A stretch of 64,000 nt of DNA from Deltaproteobacteria bacterium (GCA_026417175.1 JAOADT010000011.1:1-64000), one strand, 5' to 3'. Numbered from the stretch's first letter, positions 33,226 through 42,179 are shown. A program made the numbers and translations. Notes: generated by a model not told the origin, from the letters alone.

Positions 33226-34214
33226 AAATCGCATTTTTTATTCAGGGTCAAAATGTGGCAGCGAGTAGACTCCGAGTTCTTCAATATCTTCCACATTTAA
33301 GAGAACTTGACATAGAACCTCTTGTAACAGAGTATCCAAAAAGTATCGTTAGCTGGGTAAGGATGCTAAAGTTGCTCCGGCACCATGACGGAGTATTTTT
33401 TCAGAGAAAGAGACCCCCCCTATTTTTTTTGGCCTTAATCAAGGCAATGCGAAAGAAAGTAATATTTGACTTTGATGATGCAATAATGTTCAAAAACTCA
33501 CTTTCAAAAAATCCATACTCTTTAAGAAGAAAAATGAGTTTCAAAAGGATAATGCGCTTTTCAGATTTGGTTATAGCTGGAAATAGCTTTCTCAGGGAGG
33601 AAGCTTTACGGTACAACAAAAATGTTCAAGTTTTACCTACGCCTATTAACGGCACGAAGTACTATATGAAGCCTCAGAATAGTGGAACTGAGGTCATACT
33701 AGGGTGGATTGGTGGCCATGTAAGTATACACTATCTTGAAAGCTACAAGGAGGTTTGGGAAGAGATAGGGAGACGGTTCAAAAATGTAAGTCTCACAATT
33801 ATATGTGACACTTTTATCCAGACGAATTTCATAAAAATAAATTTTGTTCCCTGGAGTGTAGAGACAGAGGTCGAAGAGCTTTCTAAGATAGACATAGGAA
33901 TTATGCCACTTTTTGAGGACATGTGGTCGAGAGGTAAATGTGGTTTTAAAATAATTCAGTATCTCGGTATGGGCATCCCCTGTGTATGCACACCCGTAGG
34001 AATAAACAGAGATATCGTTCAAGATGGTGTGGAGGGATTCTGGGCAACTACCAAAGAGGAATGGGTTGACAAAATATCAATTCTCGTTCAAGATCCGCAG
34101 TTAAGGAGACAAATGGGAGAAAGAGGAAGACAAAAGGTACTTAGAGATTATACAGTTGAAGTTTGCGCTCCAAAGCTTGCCAGATACATCCAATCCTTAT
34201 TTTTTGGGACTTAA
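33213..34214 (+). CDS. Glycosyltransferase family 1/4-like
   Basis: GT-B layout; DIGIMPLFEDMWSRGKCGFKIIQYLGMGIPCVCTPVG. Confidence 0.85.
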   Translation: MGKLKIAFFIQGQNVAASRLRVLQYLPHLRELDIEPLVTEYPKSIVSWVRMLKLLRHHDGVFFQRKRPPLFFLALIKAMRKKVIFDFDDAIMFKNSLSKNPYSLRRKMSFKRIMRFSDLVIAGNSFLREEALRYNKNVQVLPTPINGTKYYMKPQNSGTEVILGWIGGHVSIHYLESYKEVWEEIGRRFKNVSLTIICDTFIQTNFIKINFVPWSVETEVEELSKIDIGIMPLFEDMWSRGKCGFKIIQYLGMGIPCVCTPVGINRDIVQDGVEGFWATTKEEWVDKISILVQDPQLRRQMGERGRQKVLRDYTVEVCAPKLARYIQSLFFGT

Positions 34215-34678
34215 TATCCTATCTTTCGTCTCCAATCTGGTTCAAATTCCTCATCAAAGAATTTTTCGAGTTTCTTTAGTATCTTCCTCCATCCGGATTC
34301 ATATTCAGTAGTTAAGACATCTTTTAGAAACGGCACTATCTCTCCTAGTTTGTTCTTTGGTAGGTAAGCCCTTGCCTTCATATCGTAAGATTTTTTCAGC
34401 GAATCTGCATTTAAAGAGTGAGCGGTAAGCATTACAACTTTTAGATTTTTCTTGACTGCCATATCTAGAAGATCGAAACCTCTTACCCCCATTATGTCAA
34501 GTATAACTATGTCATAATCATTTTTCTCAAGCTTTTCTTTTGCCTCTTCGAAAGTAGTCGCTTCATCAAACTGGCAAGTCTCGCACGCATCAAGTATCTC
34601 TTCTTTTAATACTTGTAAGACATCGGGTTCATCGTCTACAGCAAGGATTTTTTTTCCGTCAAGTATGGGCTCCTTCAT
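34211..34678 (-). CDS. Stand-alone response regulator receiver protein
   Basis: ILAVDDEPDVLQVLKEE, DIVILDIMG, no output domain beyond a short basic/aromatic tail. Confidence 0.88.
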   Translation of the reverse strand: MKEPILDGKKILAVDDEPDVLQVLKEEILDACETCQFDEATTFEEAKEKLEKNDYDIVILDIMGVRGFDLLDMAVKKNLKVVMLTAHSLNADSLKKSYDMKARAYLPKNKLGEIVPFLKDVLTTEYESGWRKILKKLEKFFDEEFEPDWRRKIGY

Positions 34679-34721
34679 ACAATCCCTCCTTCTTTTTGAT
34701 CATACAAGCATATAACATAGA

Positions 34722-34733
34722 ATTAGGCCTAAT
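34722..34733. promoter_or_regulatory. 12-bp perfect palindrome ATTAGGCCTAAT in an intergenic gap
   Basis: Read directly, between the NlpC/P60 stop and the response regulator start (minus strand). Confidence 0.45.
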
Positions 34734-34738
34734 GTAAA

Positions 34739-35197
34739 TTAAAAGATTACGGATCTGAAGGCAATAACGTTTTTAGCCCAATATGCAGACCTAAGAGTAT
34801 CCACACCCACACCCTTTAATTTCGAGGCATGAATAAACTCCTCTTTACTTATCATTATACCAGCGTGTAACTCTTTTTGAATTTTAAAGAATACTAAATC
34901 TCCAGGAGTCACATTTTCCTTTGAAATTTCCATACCTGTTTTTATGAGTTTTTCTGTGGAAAGCGGTAAAGCGATATTTACACTCCTAAAAACATAGTGA
35001 ATCAGACCACTACAATCAAATGCGTCTGGCCCTTTCCCTCCGAATAAGTAAGGTTTACCTATTAAGGATACAGAAATCTCAACTACCCTGCTCCTTATTT
35101 CTTCCACATTTTTGTATACTCTCACCTTTTTCGGGGCACAGGACGAAAATCCCAAAATGATAATCAAAAAGGTTAAAAAGCAAATGGGTTTCTTCAT
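34739..35197 (-). CDS. NlpC/P60 lipoprotein, peptidoglycan endopeptidase
   Basis: LGFSSC lipobox; DAFDCSGLIHYVF; HAGIMIS. Confidence 0.9.
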   Translation of the reverse strand: MKKPICFLTFLIIILGFSSCAPKKVRVYKNVEEIRSRVVEISVSLIGKPYLFGGKGPDAFDCSGLIHYVFRSVNIALPLSTEKLIKTGMEISKENVTPGDLVFFKIQKELHAGIMISKEEFIHASKLKGVGVDTLRSAYWAKNVIAFRSVIF

Positions 35198-35838
35198 TTC
35201 ATATACCTTTCTAATATGGGTATGAGGTCTTTTAGGGTATCACTAAAAATATAGTGCTTTAAAAAAGGTATCGTAGCTTCGTCTGGATTGAATCCGATAG
35301 GCAATCCCACACTCTGAAACATACTAATATCCCCGATGCCATCACCTATGGCTATAGCTTTTTCAGCTTCTATTCCCAGTTCATTTAATATTCTTTTTAC
35401 GACAGCATCCTTTTTATTCTGTTCTACATTTATCCTTATCTCGCCAGTTAAAAAGCCAGAGAGGGCCAAAAGCTCATTAGATTCAGCAAAGTCGATACAT
35501 AACAAGTCCTTTACCCGATTGACAAGAAAGGAAAGGCCGGTAGATATTATACCGGTAGTCAAACCCCATTGTTTAAATGCATTGACCATTTCTTTAGCAC
35601 CAGGAGTCAACGGGATCTCACTTATTATCTTTAAAACCTTTTCCAATGGCAGTCCCTTCCATAATTGAGCATCTCTTTTGCAAAACTCATAATAATCAAT
35701 CTTTCCTTTAAAAAACAGGCTTTGAAAATGTTCTGCCAGATCGTTCCACAGATTGAGCCGTCTGTGAATGTATTCCCAGCTACTTTTTATTGGTGTAAGT
35801 GTCCCGTCACAGTCCAAAAAGACTATCTTCATGGACAC
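35194..35838 (-). CDS. HAD-superfamily phosphoserine phosphatase-like hydrolase
   Basis: FLDCDGTLTP; GIISTGLSFLV; IGDGIGDISMF. Confidence 0.88.
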   Translation of the reverse strand: MSMKIVFLDCDGTLTPIKSSWEYIHRRLNLWNDLAEHFQSLFFKGKIDYYEFCKRDAQLWKGLPLEKVLKIISEIPLTPGAKEMVNAFKQWGLTTGIISTGLSFLVNRVKDLLCIDFAESNELLALSGFLTGEIRINVEQNKKDAVVKRILNELGIEAEKAIAIGDGIGDISMFQSVGLPIGFNPDEATIPFLKHYIFSDTLKDLIPILERYMK

Positions 35839-35889
35839 TTGGAATTTATATCATTGAAAAGACAAAAAATCTACCGTAGAATCTTTGAG

Positions 35890-36453
35890 ATGAGCACGGA
35901 CTGGGAAAGAAAATATAGGGAAGGTTTTTATCCTTCGTCAATTGAACCTCATTGGCTTATGCAAAGATTCTGGACTGAAATAAAATTTGGACCCGTGTTA
36001 GAAGTTGCTATTGGCGTTGGAAGGGATTCTCTATTTCTGGCGGAGAGAGGTTACCAAACAATTGGCATTGATATTTCAAAAGAAGCTTTAAAAATGGCAA
36101 AAGAAAAGTTTCTGGAAAAGCACATTAGAAATTTCTTACTCATAAATGGAGATGCATTTCACCTCCCTTTTAGAGAAGAATCATTCGGATGTATAGTTGT
36201 CTTTTACTTTCTTATAAGGGAAAAAATAGATGAATTGAAGAGACTATTGAAACCGAAAGGACTCATCATTTACGAAACATTTTTAAAAAGGCAGAATTTG
36301 GTTGACAGATGGCGTAACCCAGAATATCTATTAGACGATGGAGAGTTGCTTCGTATGTTTATTGACTTTCAATGTGTTTTTTACGAAGAAGGCTTGCTTA
36401 AGATAGGGGGTAAGCAGAAGGCAATTGCGAGATTCGTGGGTAGAAAAGTATGA
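35890..36453 (+). CDS. SAM-dependent methyltransferase (small, TehB-like)
   Basis: VLEVAIGVGRDSLFLAERGYQTIGIDIS; start trimmed to ATG 35890 (upstream part of ORF is antisense to the HAD gene). Confidence 0.8.
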   Translation: MSTDWERKYREGFYPSSIEPHWLMQRFWTEIKFGPVLEVAIGVGRDSLFLAERGYQTIGIDISKEALKMAKEKFLEKHIRNFLLINGDAFHLPFREESFGCIVVFYFLIREKIDELKRLLKPKGLIIYETFLKRQNLVDRWRNPEYLLDDGELLRMFIDFQCVFYEEGLLKIGGKQKAIARFVGRKV

Positions 36454-37061
36454 TCTTAGAATGGGATCCTGAAAGACCGAAGAAGGCCACAACAGAGAAA
36501 ATAAGGGATATTCTCCTTTCGGGAGGGGTTATTGCTTATCCTACGGACACTTTTTATGGTCTTGGGTGTGATTTTTACAACGTGAAGGCCATAAAAAAAC
36601 TATACTACATAAAAAAGATGGATGAAAAAAAAGCAATGAGTCTTATTTGTCGCTCTTTCAAGGAGATAAGCATATATGCCGTAATGAGTGATTATGCTTT
36701 CAAGATAATGAAATCAATCTTACCAGGTCCGTACACAATCGTTTTGAAGGCAAAAAAACTAGTTCCAAAAATCATGATGACTCCCAGAAAAGAAATTGGA
36801 ATAAGAATGCCAGCTAACAAAGTACCTATTGGACTGGCAACGCTTATAGACAGACCTATAATCAATACAAGTGCAAAAATATCTGGAGATGAAGCGCTAT
36901 CTGAACCGAAGGAGATCGAAAAAAAATTTAAGGGTCATATTGATCTAGTAATAGATGGTGGAGTTTTACGGAGTGATCCATCCACGGTTATAAGACTCAT
37001 AGAAGACAAAGTGGAGATTTTAAGAAAAGGAAAAGGGCCTACAGATTTTCTTCCTCTTTAA
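36450..37061 (+). CDS. Sua5/YciO/YrdC-family protein (threonylcarbamoyl-AMP synthase-like)
   Basis: GGVIAYPTDTFYGLGCD; LPGPYTIVLKA. Confidence 0.92.
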   Translation: MILEWDPERPKKATTEKIRDILLSGGVIAYPTDTFYGLGCDFYNVKAIKKLYYIKKMDEKKAMSLICRSFKEISIYAVMSDYAFKIMKSILPGPYTIVLKAKKLVPKIMMTPRKEIGIRMPANKVPIGLATLIDRPIINTSAKISGDEALSEPKEIEKKFKGHIDLVIDGGVLRSDPSTVIRLIEDKVEILRKGKGPTDFLPL

Positions 37062-37398
37062 GGTCAGAAGAACTTTCTGCCTCGGAAAGTGCCTCCTCAA
37101 CAGAACCTTCAAAATCTTCCCCAATCTCATCACCAAGCTCTTTTCCCATTCTTCTCATAAACCTTTCAATACTTCTCGGATCCTTCTCATCAAGATCTGA
37201 AAACTTTGAAGGATCTAAAAGACTTTCCATTCTCTTCTCTTCGCTTTTCAATATGGCAACTCTAGAAATCAATTTCTCCACCTGTTTGTTGCCACAAAAT
37301 TTACAATATGGCTCTATAACCTCACTCACTCTTAAAGAGATAAAGCTTGACGTTTTGTTACATAAGTTACATTTGTACTCGTATATGGGCATTTCCAT
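37039..37398 (-). CDS. FmdB-family zinc ribbon protein
   Basis: MPIYEYKCNLCNKTSS...CKFCGN. Confidence 0.85.
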   Translation of the reverse strand: MEMPIYEYKCNLCNKTSSFISLRVSEVIEPYCKFCGNKQVEKLISRVAILKSEEKRMESLLDPSKFSDLDEKDPRSIERFMRRMGKELGDEIGEDFEGSVEEALSEAESSSDLKEEENL

Positions 37399-37402
37399 AT
37401 CC

Positions 37403-37417
37403 TCCGATTTTATCGGA
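37403..37417. repeat. Inverted repeat TCCGAT-TTT-ATCGGA
   Basis: Perfect 6-bp arms in the divergent fmdB/MFS intergenic region. Confidence 0.6.
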
Positions 37418-37419
37418 AG

Positions 37420-37445
37420 CGGCCTAAAATATTCGATTTAGGCCG
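37420..37445. promoter_or_regulatory. Operator-like inverted repeat CGGCCTAAA-N8-TTTAGGCCG
   Basis: Perfect 9-bp arms immediately upstream of an extended -10 TGCTATAAT (37446-37454). Confidence 0.65.
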
Positions 37446-37454
37446 TGCTATAAT
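37446..37454 (+). promoter_or_regulatory. Extended -10 TGCTATAAT for the MFS transporter
   Basis: TGnTATAAT 9 nt from the ATG at 37464. Confidence 0.6.
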
Positions 37455-37463
37455 TAAGTTACC

Positions 37464-38840
37464 ATGAAAAAAACATCTTCTTCAAATTACAATGTGCTCA
37501 TTTCAGCCACTCTTTCCTCCTTTCTCATACCCCTTTCTTTATCTGCGGTAAACGTGGCTCTTCCTAAAATGGGGAAGGAACTCATAATGACTTCATCAGA
37601 ATTAAGCTGGACAGCAAATTCTTACCTCTTAACATCAGCTACTTTTCTTCTACCATTTGGCAATATGGCAGATATATTTGGAAGAAAAAGAGTCTTTCTT
37701 TTCGGGATGCTCTTATTTACTACGATTTCCCTATTTCTTAGTCTATCGGATTCATCGACGAGTATAATTATTTTTCGAGCACTCCAAGGAATAGGAGGCG
37801 CAATGGTATTTGGTACTGCGGTAGCGCTACTAGCATCTGTATATGAAGAAAACAGAGGGAAAGTGCTGGGTATAAATGCAGCCTCCATTTATCTTGGTCT
37901 TTCTTTAGGACCGTTAGTTGGGGGAATCATCACCGAAAATTTTGGTTGGAGATATGTTTTTGCAATTAAAGTGCCTATAGGGATTATAGTCCTTCTGTTT
38001 ACTTTATTTTCTGTAAAAGAGGAGTGGTATGGAAAGAAAGATGAACAGTTTGATTTTGCAGGGGCTACCTTATATAGTCTCGCCCTTTTTCTTTCGATGT
38101 TAGGTCTTTCCAGAATTCCGAGAATAGAAGGTTTTCTACTAATTTCTGGCGGTATGGTCTTGTTTTTTGTGTTTGGATATAGGAAGCGAATAGGAAAATA
38201 TCAGTTTTTTCCCACCGAGATGATTACGAAAAATAAGACGTTTTTATATTCGAGTTTGGCTGCTCTTATTCATTACGGGTCAACGTATGGACTTTCTTTT
38301 CTATTAAGCCTTTTTTTTCAACACATAAAGGCGTTTTCTGCAGATAAGACAGGTTTAATTCTTATATTTCAATCTGTGGTACAATCCATTCTTTCACCTT
38401 TTGCGGGAAAACTCTCAGACAAGATAGAACCCAGGGTTATCTCTTCTTTAGGCATGGGGTTAACGGCAATCGGAATCTTTTTTCTTTCATTGTGCGGACC
38501 TAGTACGCCCGTCATATGGATTTTACTCTATCTAGCTTTTGTTGGGATTGGTTTTGCATTTTTTATTTCACCGAACACCAACGCTATCATTTCCTCCGTG
38601 GACAAGAGACGTTATGGTGTTGCTTCTTCTGTGGTGGCCACCACGAGACTTGTAGGACAGTCCATAAGTATGAGTCTTATTATGATCGTTTTTTCTATAA
38701 AAATTGGCGAAAGACCCATAGATCAAGTTGTTTATTTGCAGTTTATGCAATCTTACAAGGCCATACTTGTTGCTTACTTTCTTATGTGTGTATTAGGCAT
38801 TTATATCTCTATTAAACGAGGAAGACTCAGAACTCTTTGA
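37464..38840 (+). CDS. MFS drug transporter (DHA2/EmrB-QacA-like)
   Basis: 458 aa multi-TM; DIFGRKRVFLFG and RALQGIGGAMV motifs. Confidence 0.9.
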   Translation: MKKTSSSNYNVLISATLSSFLIPLSLSAVNVALPKMGKELIMTSSELSWTANSYLLTSATFLLPFGNMADIFGRKRVFLFGMLLFTTISLFLSLSDSSTSIIIFRALQGIGGAMVFGTAVALLASVYEENRGKVLGINAASIYLGLSLGPLVGGIITENFGWRYVFAIKVPIGIIVLLFTLFSVKEEWYGKKDEQFDFAGATLYSLALFLSMLGLSRIPRIEGFLLISGGMVLFFVFGYRKRIGKYQFFPTEMITKNKTFLYSSLAALIHYGSTYGLSFLLSLFFQHIKAFSADKTGLILIFQSVVQSILSPFAGKLSDKIEPRVISSLGMGLTAIGIFFLSLCGPSTPVIWILLYLAFVGIGFAFFISPNTNAIISSVDKRRYGVASSVVATTRLVGQSISMSLIMIVFSIKIGERPIDQVVYLQFMQSYKAILVAYFLMCVLGIYISIKRGRLRTL

Positions 38841-38865
38841 CATTTAGTCCAGTCCATAATATAAT
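38837..38865 (+). promoter_or_regulatory. Perfect consensus sigma70-type promoter TTGACA-N17-TATAAT for the MoxR/VWA pair
   Basis: TTGACA 38837-38842, TATAAT 38860-38865, 17-nt spacer; downstream GGAGG and ATG 38903. Confidence 0.8.
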
Positions 38866-38902
38866 CTTAGTGATTTTTTTCACGTTATTAGCGGAGGATT
38901 TT

Positions 38903-39754
38903 ATGGCCAATGAATACCGAGGAAGTAGTAAATACATAGCGTCTAGAGAATTAATGGAGATTGTTAATGTGGCTATAGCTTTAGGCAAACCTTTGCTTAT
39001 CAAAGGTGAACCAGGAACAGGAAAAACTCTTCTCGCTCACAGTATTGCTGAGGCTTTAAACAAAAGATTAATAGTTTGGAACATTAAGTCCACTACAAAG
39101 GCCAAAGATGGTTTATACGTATATGATACTGTACAGAGGCTCAATGATGCACGTTTTGGAGACAAAGACATCTCGGACATAAGGCAGTACATCAAGTTGG
39201 GGAAACTCGGTCAAGCATTTCTTTCGGAAGAACAGGTTGTACTTTTGATCGACGAGATCGATAAGGCAGATATAGAGTTTCCAAATGATTTACTCCACGA
39301 GCTTGATGAAATGTCCTTCTATATTCCAGAATTGAATGAGGAAATAAAAGCCAAACATCGACCAATAGTAGTTATCACCAGCAATGCGGAAAAAGAGTTA
39401 CCTGATGCGTTTTTAAGAAGGTGTATCTTCCATTACATAGAGTTTCCGAGTCCTGAAATGATGGAAGAGATAGTAAAGGTTCACTTTCCCGATATTGAGG
39501 AGAGGCTAATAAGGGAGGCTATTAAAAAATTTTACTGGATAAGAGAAGTAGATGGTTTAAAAAAGAAGCCTTCTACAAGTGAACTCCTCGATTGGATTAA
39601 GGCTCTGAGCATAGGAGGCATCGATCCTGAGAAAATAAGTAAAGGGATACCTTTCCTTGGGACCCTCCTCAAAAATGAACAGGACACGCAAAGGCTTGAG
39701 CGCTTCATTATGAATCAACAGGGATCATATGGTATGAGAAGAAGGTTTATATAG
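38903..39754 (+). CDS. MoxR-type AAA+ ATPase
   Basis: LLIKGEPGTGKTLLAHSIAEAL; LLIDEIDKAD; start reset to ATG 38903 with GGAGG at 38893. Confidence 0.9.
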   Translation: MANEYRGSSKYIASRELMEIVNVAIALGKPLLIKGEPGTGKTLLAHSIAEALNKRLIVWNIKSTTKAKDGLYVYDTVQRLNDARFGDKDISDIRQYIKLGKLGQAFLSEEQVVLLIDEIDKADIEFPNDLLHELDEMSFYIPELNEEIKAKHRPIVVITSNAEKELPDAFLRRCIFHYIEFPSPEMMEEIVKVHFPDIEERLIREAIKKFYWIREVDGLKKKPSTSELLDWIKALSIGGIDPEKISKGIPFLGTLLKNEQDTQRLERFIMNQQGSYGMRRRFI

Positions 39755-40966
39755 ATGTTTACGGGTTTCTTTTTTAAGCTTCGCGAAAAGGGAGTACCAG
39801 TAACAATTACCGAGTGGCTATCCTTTGTTGAAGCGCTGTACAGAGGATTGTTTAAATCGAGCCTGAATCATCTCTATTACGTTGGAAGGGCTTTCCTTGT
39901 GAAAAGTGAGGCTTACTATGATATGTTTGATTTGGCATTCCAAGAGTACTTTGGTGGAGTAAAAACAGAAGATATAGAATTGGAAAAAGTCCTTAAATGG
40001 CTTGATGACCCGCGAAACAAGCTACCGGCTCTCAGCCCGGAAGAGATTGAAGAATTTAGAAGAAAAATGGAGGAGCTTCAGAAAAGTGTAAACATGGAAG
40101 AACTTTTGAGACAGTTTAGGGAAAGGCTCGCGGAGCAGAAAGAAAGGCACGATGGGGGCAACAAATGGATTGGTACCGGTGGAAGATCCCCATTCGGTGC
40201 TTTTGGTTATCATCCGGGGGGGATAAGGGTTGGAGGAGAGTCTTGGATGCAGTCTGCGGTCAAGGTGGCAGGGGAGAGGAAGTATAGAAACTATAGGAAT
40301 GACCTCATCCTGGATGTGAGACAAATAAAGTTAGCTTTGAAGAGATTAAGAGAATTAAAAAGAGAAGGGGCTGAAGAATTAGATTTGGAAGGGACGGTCG
40401 ACAAAACAGCTAAAGAAGGTGGAGAAATTGAACTTGTCTACACACGTTCCAGGGAGAACTCCATAAGATTGATCCTTATCATGGATGCAGGCGGCTCAAT
40501 GCTTCCCTATACCGAGCTGTGCGAGCGACTTTTTTCTGCGGCTTCGCAGATGGAGCATTTCAAAGAATTCAGACATTACTACTTCCACAACTGTATATAT
40601 CAAGATGTTTTTGAAGATATAGCAAATTACAAACGAGTGCCCACGGAAAAACTCTTTATTAATTTTCACGGAGGATATAAAGTTATTATTGTAGGTGATG
40701 CAAGAATGGCTTACTCAGAGCTTTTTGACATAAATGGGTGTATAGATTACTTTTACACAAATGATAAACCAGGTATTGAGTGGCTTAAAAGGATAAGGGA
40801 ACACTTTCCTTACTCAGTGTGGTTAAATCCGACACCTAAGACCTTCTGGAACCACGTAACAGTAAATGCCATAAGGCAAATATTTCCCATGTTCGAGCTT
40901 ACACTTGATGGGTTAAAAGAGGCTGTCTCCGCTCTTACTTCTAAATCTAAGCAGATAGCAAATTAG
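39755..40966 (+). CDS. VWA domain-containing CoxE-like protein
   Basis: LIMDAGGSMLPY MIDAS-like motif; adjacency to MoxR ATPase. Confidence 0.88.
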   Translation: MFTGFFFKLREKGVPVTITEWLSFVEALYRGLFKSSLNHLYYVGRAFLVKSEAYYDMFDLAFQEYFGGVKTEDIELEKVLKWLDDPRNKLPALSPEEIEEFRRKMEELQKSVNMEELLRQFRERLAEQKERHDGGNKWIGTGGRSPFGAFGYHPGGIRVGGESWMQSAVKVAGERKYRNYRNDLILDVRQIKLALKRLRELKREGAEELDLEGTVDKTAKEGGEIELVYTRSRENSIRLILIMDAGGSMLPYTELCERLFSAASQMEHFKEFRHYYFHNCIYQDVFEDIANYKRVPTEKLFINFHGGYKVIIVGDARMAYSELFDINGCIDYFYTNDKPGIEWLKRIREHFPYSVWLNPTPKTFWNHVTVNAIRQIFPMFELTLDGLKEAVSALTSKSKQIAN

Positions 40967-42024
40967 AGGAGTCTAAAGAGCTCTTCTTTTAGGATATCCT
41001 TTGCCATTTCTTTAGGAACGTTCTTTTTTTTAATGATGCCCCGAGAAAATATTATGGCGCTTTTGGCTCCAAAAGCAACACCTATATCCGCGTCTTTTGC
41101 CTCACCTGGACCGTTAACTTCACATCCCATAATGGCCACTTTCACGTACTTTTCTATATGGATCGTCTCTCTTTCAAACTCATCTACGATTTCCTTTAAA
41201 TTAGTTTTACATCTCCCACATGTGGGACATGATATGATGCTTATACCGCGTTTTCTCAATCCCAAGTTAGATAAAATATGATACGCCGCGATGACTTCGT
41301 ACACAGGATCCGAAGTTAGAGAAACCCTTATTGTGTCGCCTATTCCTTCGTGAAGGAGTATACCAAGCCCAACCGCTGATTTTATTGCTCCTGAAAATAG
41401 TGGGCCCGCCTCCGTAATACCAATGTGTAGCGGGTAATCGCTCACCACTGAGAATTTTCTATAGGCATTGACCGTCTCTATTACATCAGAACCTTTCAAG
41501 GAGACTTTGAGCTCTGTCCATCCCACATCCTCGAATAACTTTATATAATATAAAGCACTTTCCACCATTGCGTCAGATGTGCTTTTCCCGTATTTTCTTA
41601 AAATCCTTTTTTCAATTGAACCCGAGTTTATCCCGATCCTGACTGGAGTTTTTGTCTGTTGGGCCTGCCGTGCCACATCCTTCACTTTCCGCACGTTGTT
41701 AATTGTTCCTGGGTTTATCCTGATACCATCTACTCCTATCTCCATTGCCTTAAGTGCGATCCGTGTGTTAAAGTGGATGTCGGCTACAATGGGGATATCA
41801 ACTTCTTTTTTTAGAAACGGTATAATGTTGCAACTTTCTTCCGTAGGGAGAGCAATTCTAACAATTTCGCATCCCGCTCTCTTTAATTCTCTGAGCTGTA
41901 TCAGACTTCCTTCTAGGTTTTCAGGACTTACCTTCAGCATAGATTGAACGACAATAGGGTTGCCACCTCCTATGGGCACACGACCTATTTTAATAACTTT
42001 TGTCTTCCTTCTGTCGATAACCAT
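40963..42024 (-). CDS. ispG: 4-hydroxy-3-methylbut-2-en-1-yl diphosphate synthase (flavodoxin)
   Basis: CPTCGRCKTNL; VAIMGCEVNGPGEAKDADIGVA. Confidence 0.97.
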   Translation of the reverse strand: MVIDRRKTKVIKIGRVPIGGGNPIVVQSMLKVSPENLEGSLIQLRELKRAGCEIVRIALPTEESCNIIPFLKKEVDIPIVADIHFNTRIALKAMEIGVDGIRINPGTINNVRKVKDVARQAQQTKTPVRIGINSGSIEKRILRKYGKSTSDAMVESALYYIKLFEDVGWTELKVSLKGSDVIETVNAYRKFSVVSDYPLHIGITEAGPLFSGAIKSAVGLGILLHEGIGDTIRVSLTSDPVYEVIAAYHILSNLGLRKRGISIISCPTCGRCKTNLKEIVDEFERETIHIEKYVKVAIMGCEVNGPGEAKDADIGVAFGAKSAIIFSRGIIKKKNVPKEMAKDILKEELFRLL

Positions 42025-42043
42025 ACATTAAAAGGTATTAATG

Positions 42044-42072
42044 ATTGTATTTTTCAGACCCGGCTTTGTCAA
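42044..42072 (-). promoter_or_regulatory. Predicted promoter for ispG: TTGACA-N17-TACAAT (minus strand)
   Basis: Plus-strand tgtcaa 42067-42072 and attgta 42044-42049, 17-nt spacer. Confidence 0.65.
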
Positions 42073-42179
42073 CTTGAAATTCGATTATTGACGGAGTCTG
42101 GAAATTAGGATATTTTTAAACGAGAAGAATTATATAGAAAATCAACGGTATAGAGCCATGATTACGTGGGACAATAAAT

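Noticed and set aside
33410-33430. C7 and T8 homopolymers in the GT1/4 gene as a second frameshift site
   Set aside because: The reading frame continues normally through them (KRPPLFFLALI), so there is no evidence of a shift.
35665-35889. 5' part of the 262-aa methyltransferase ORF
   Set aside because: Antisense to the HAD phosphatase gene and not methyltransferase-like; start reset to ATG 35890.
38837-38902. Track start (TTG 38837) for the MoxR gene
   Set aside because: That TTG is the -35 box of a consensus promoter; ATG 38903 has a proper GGAGG upstream and the family N-terminus.
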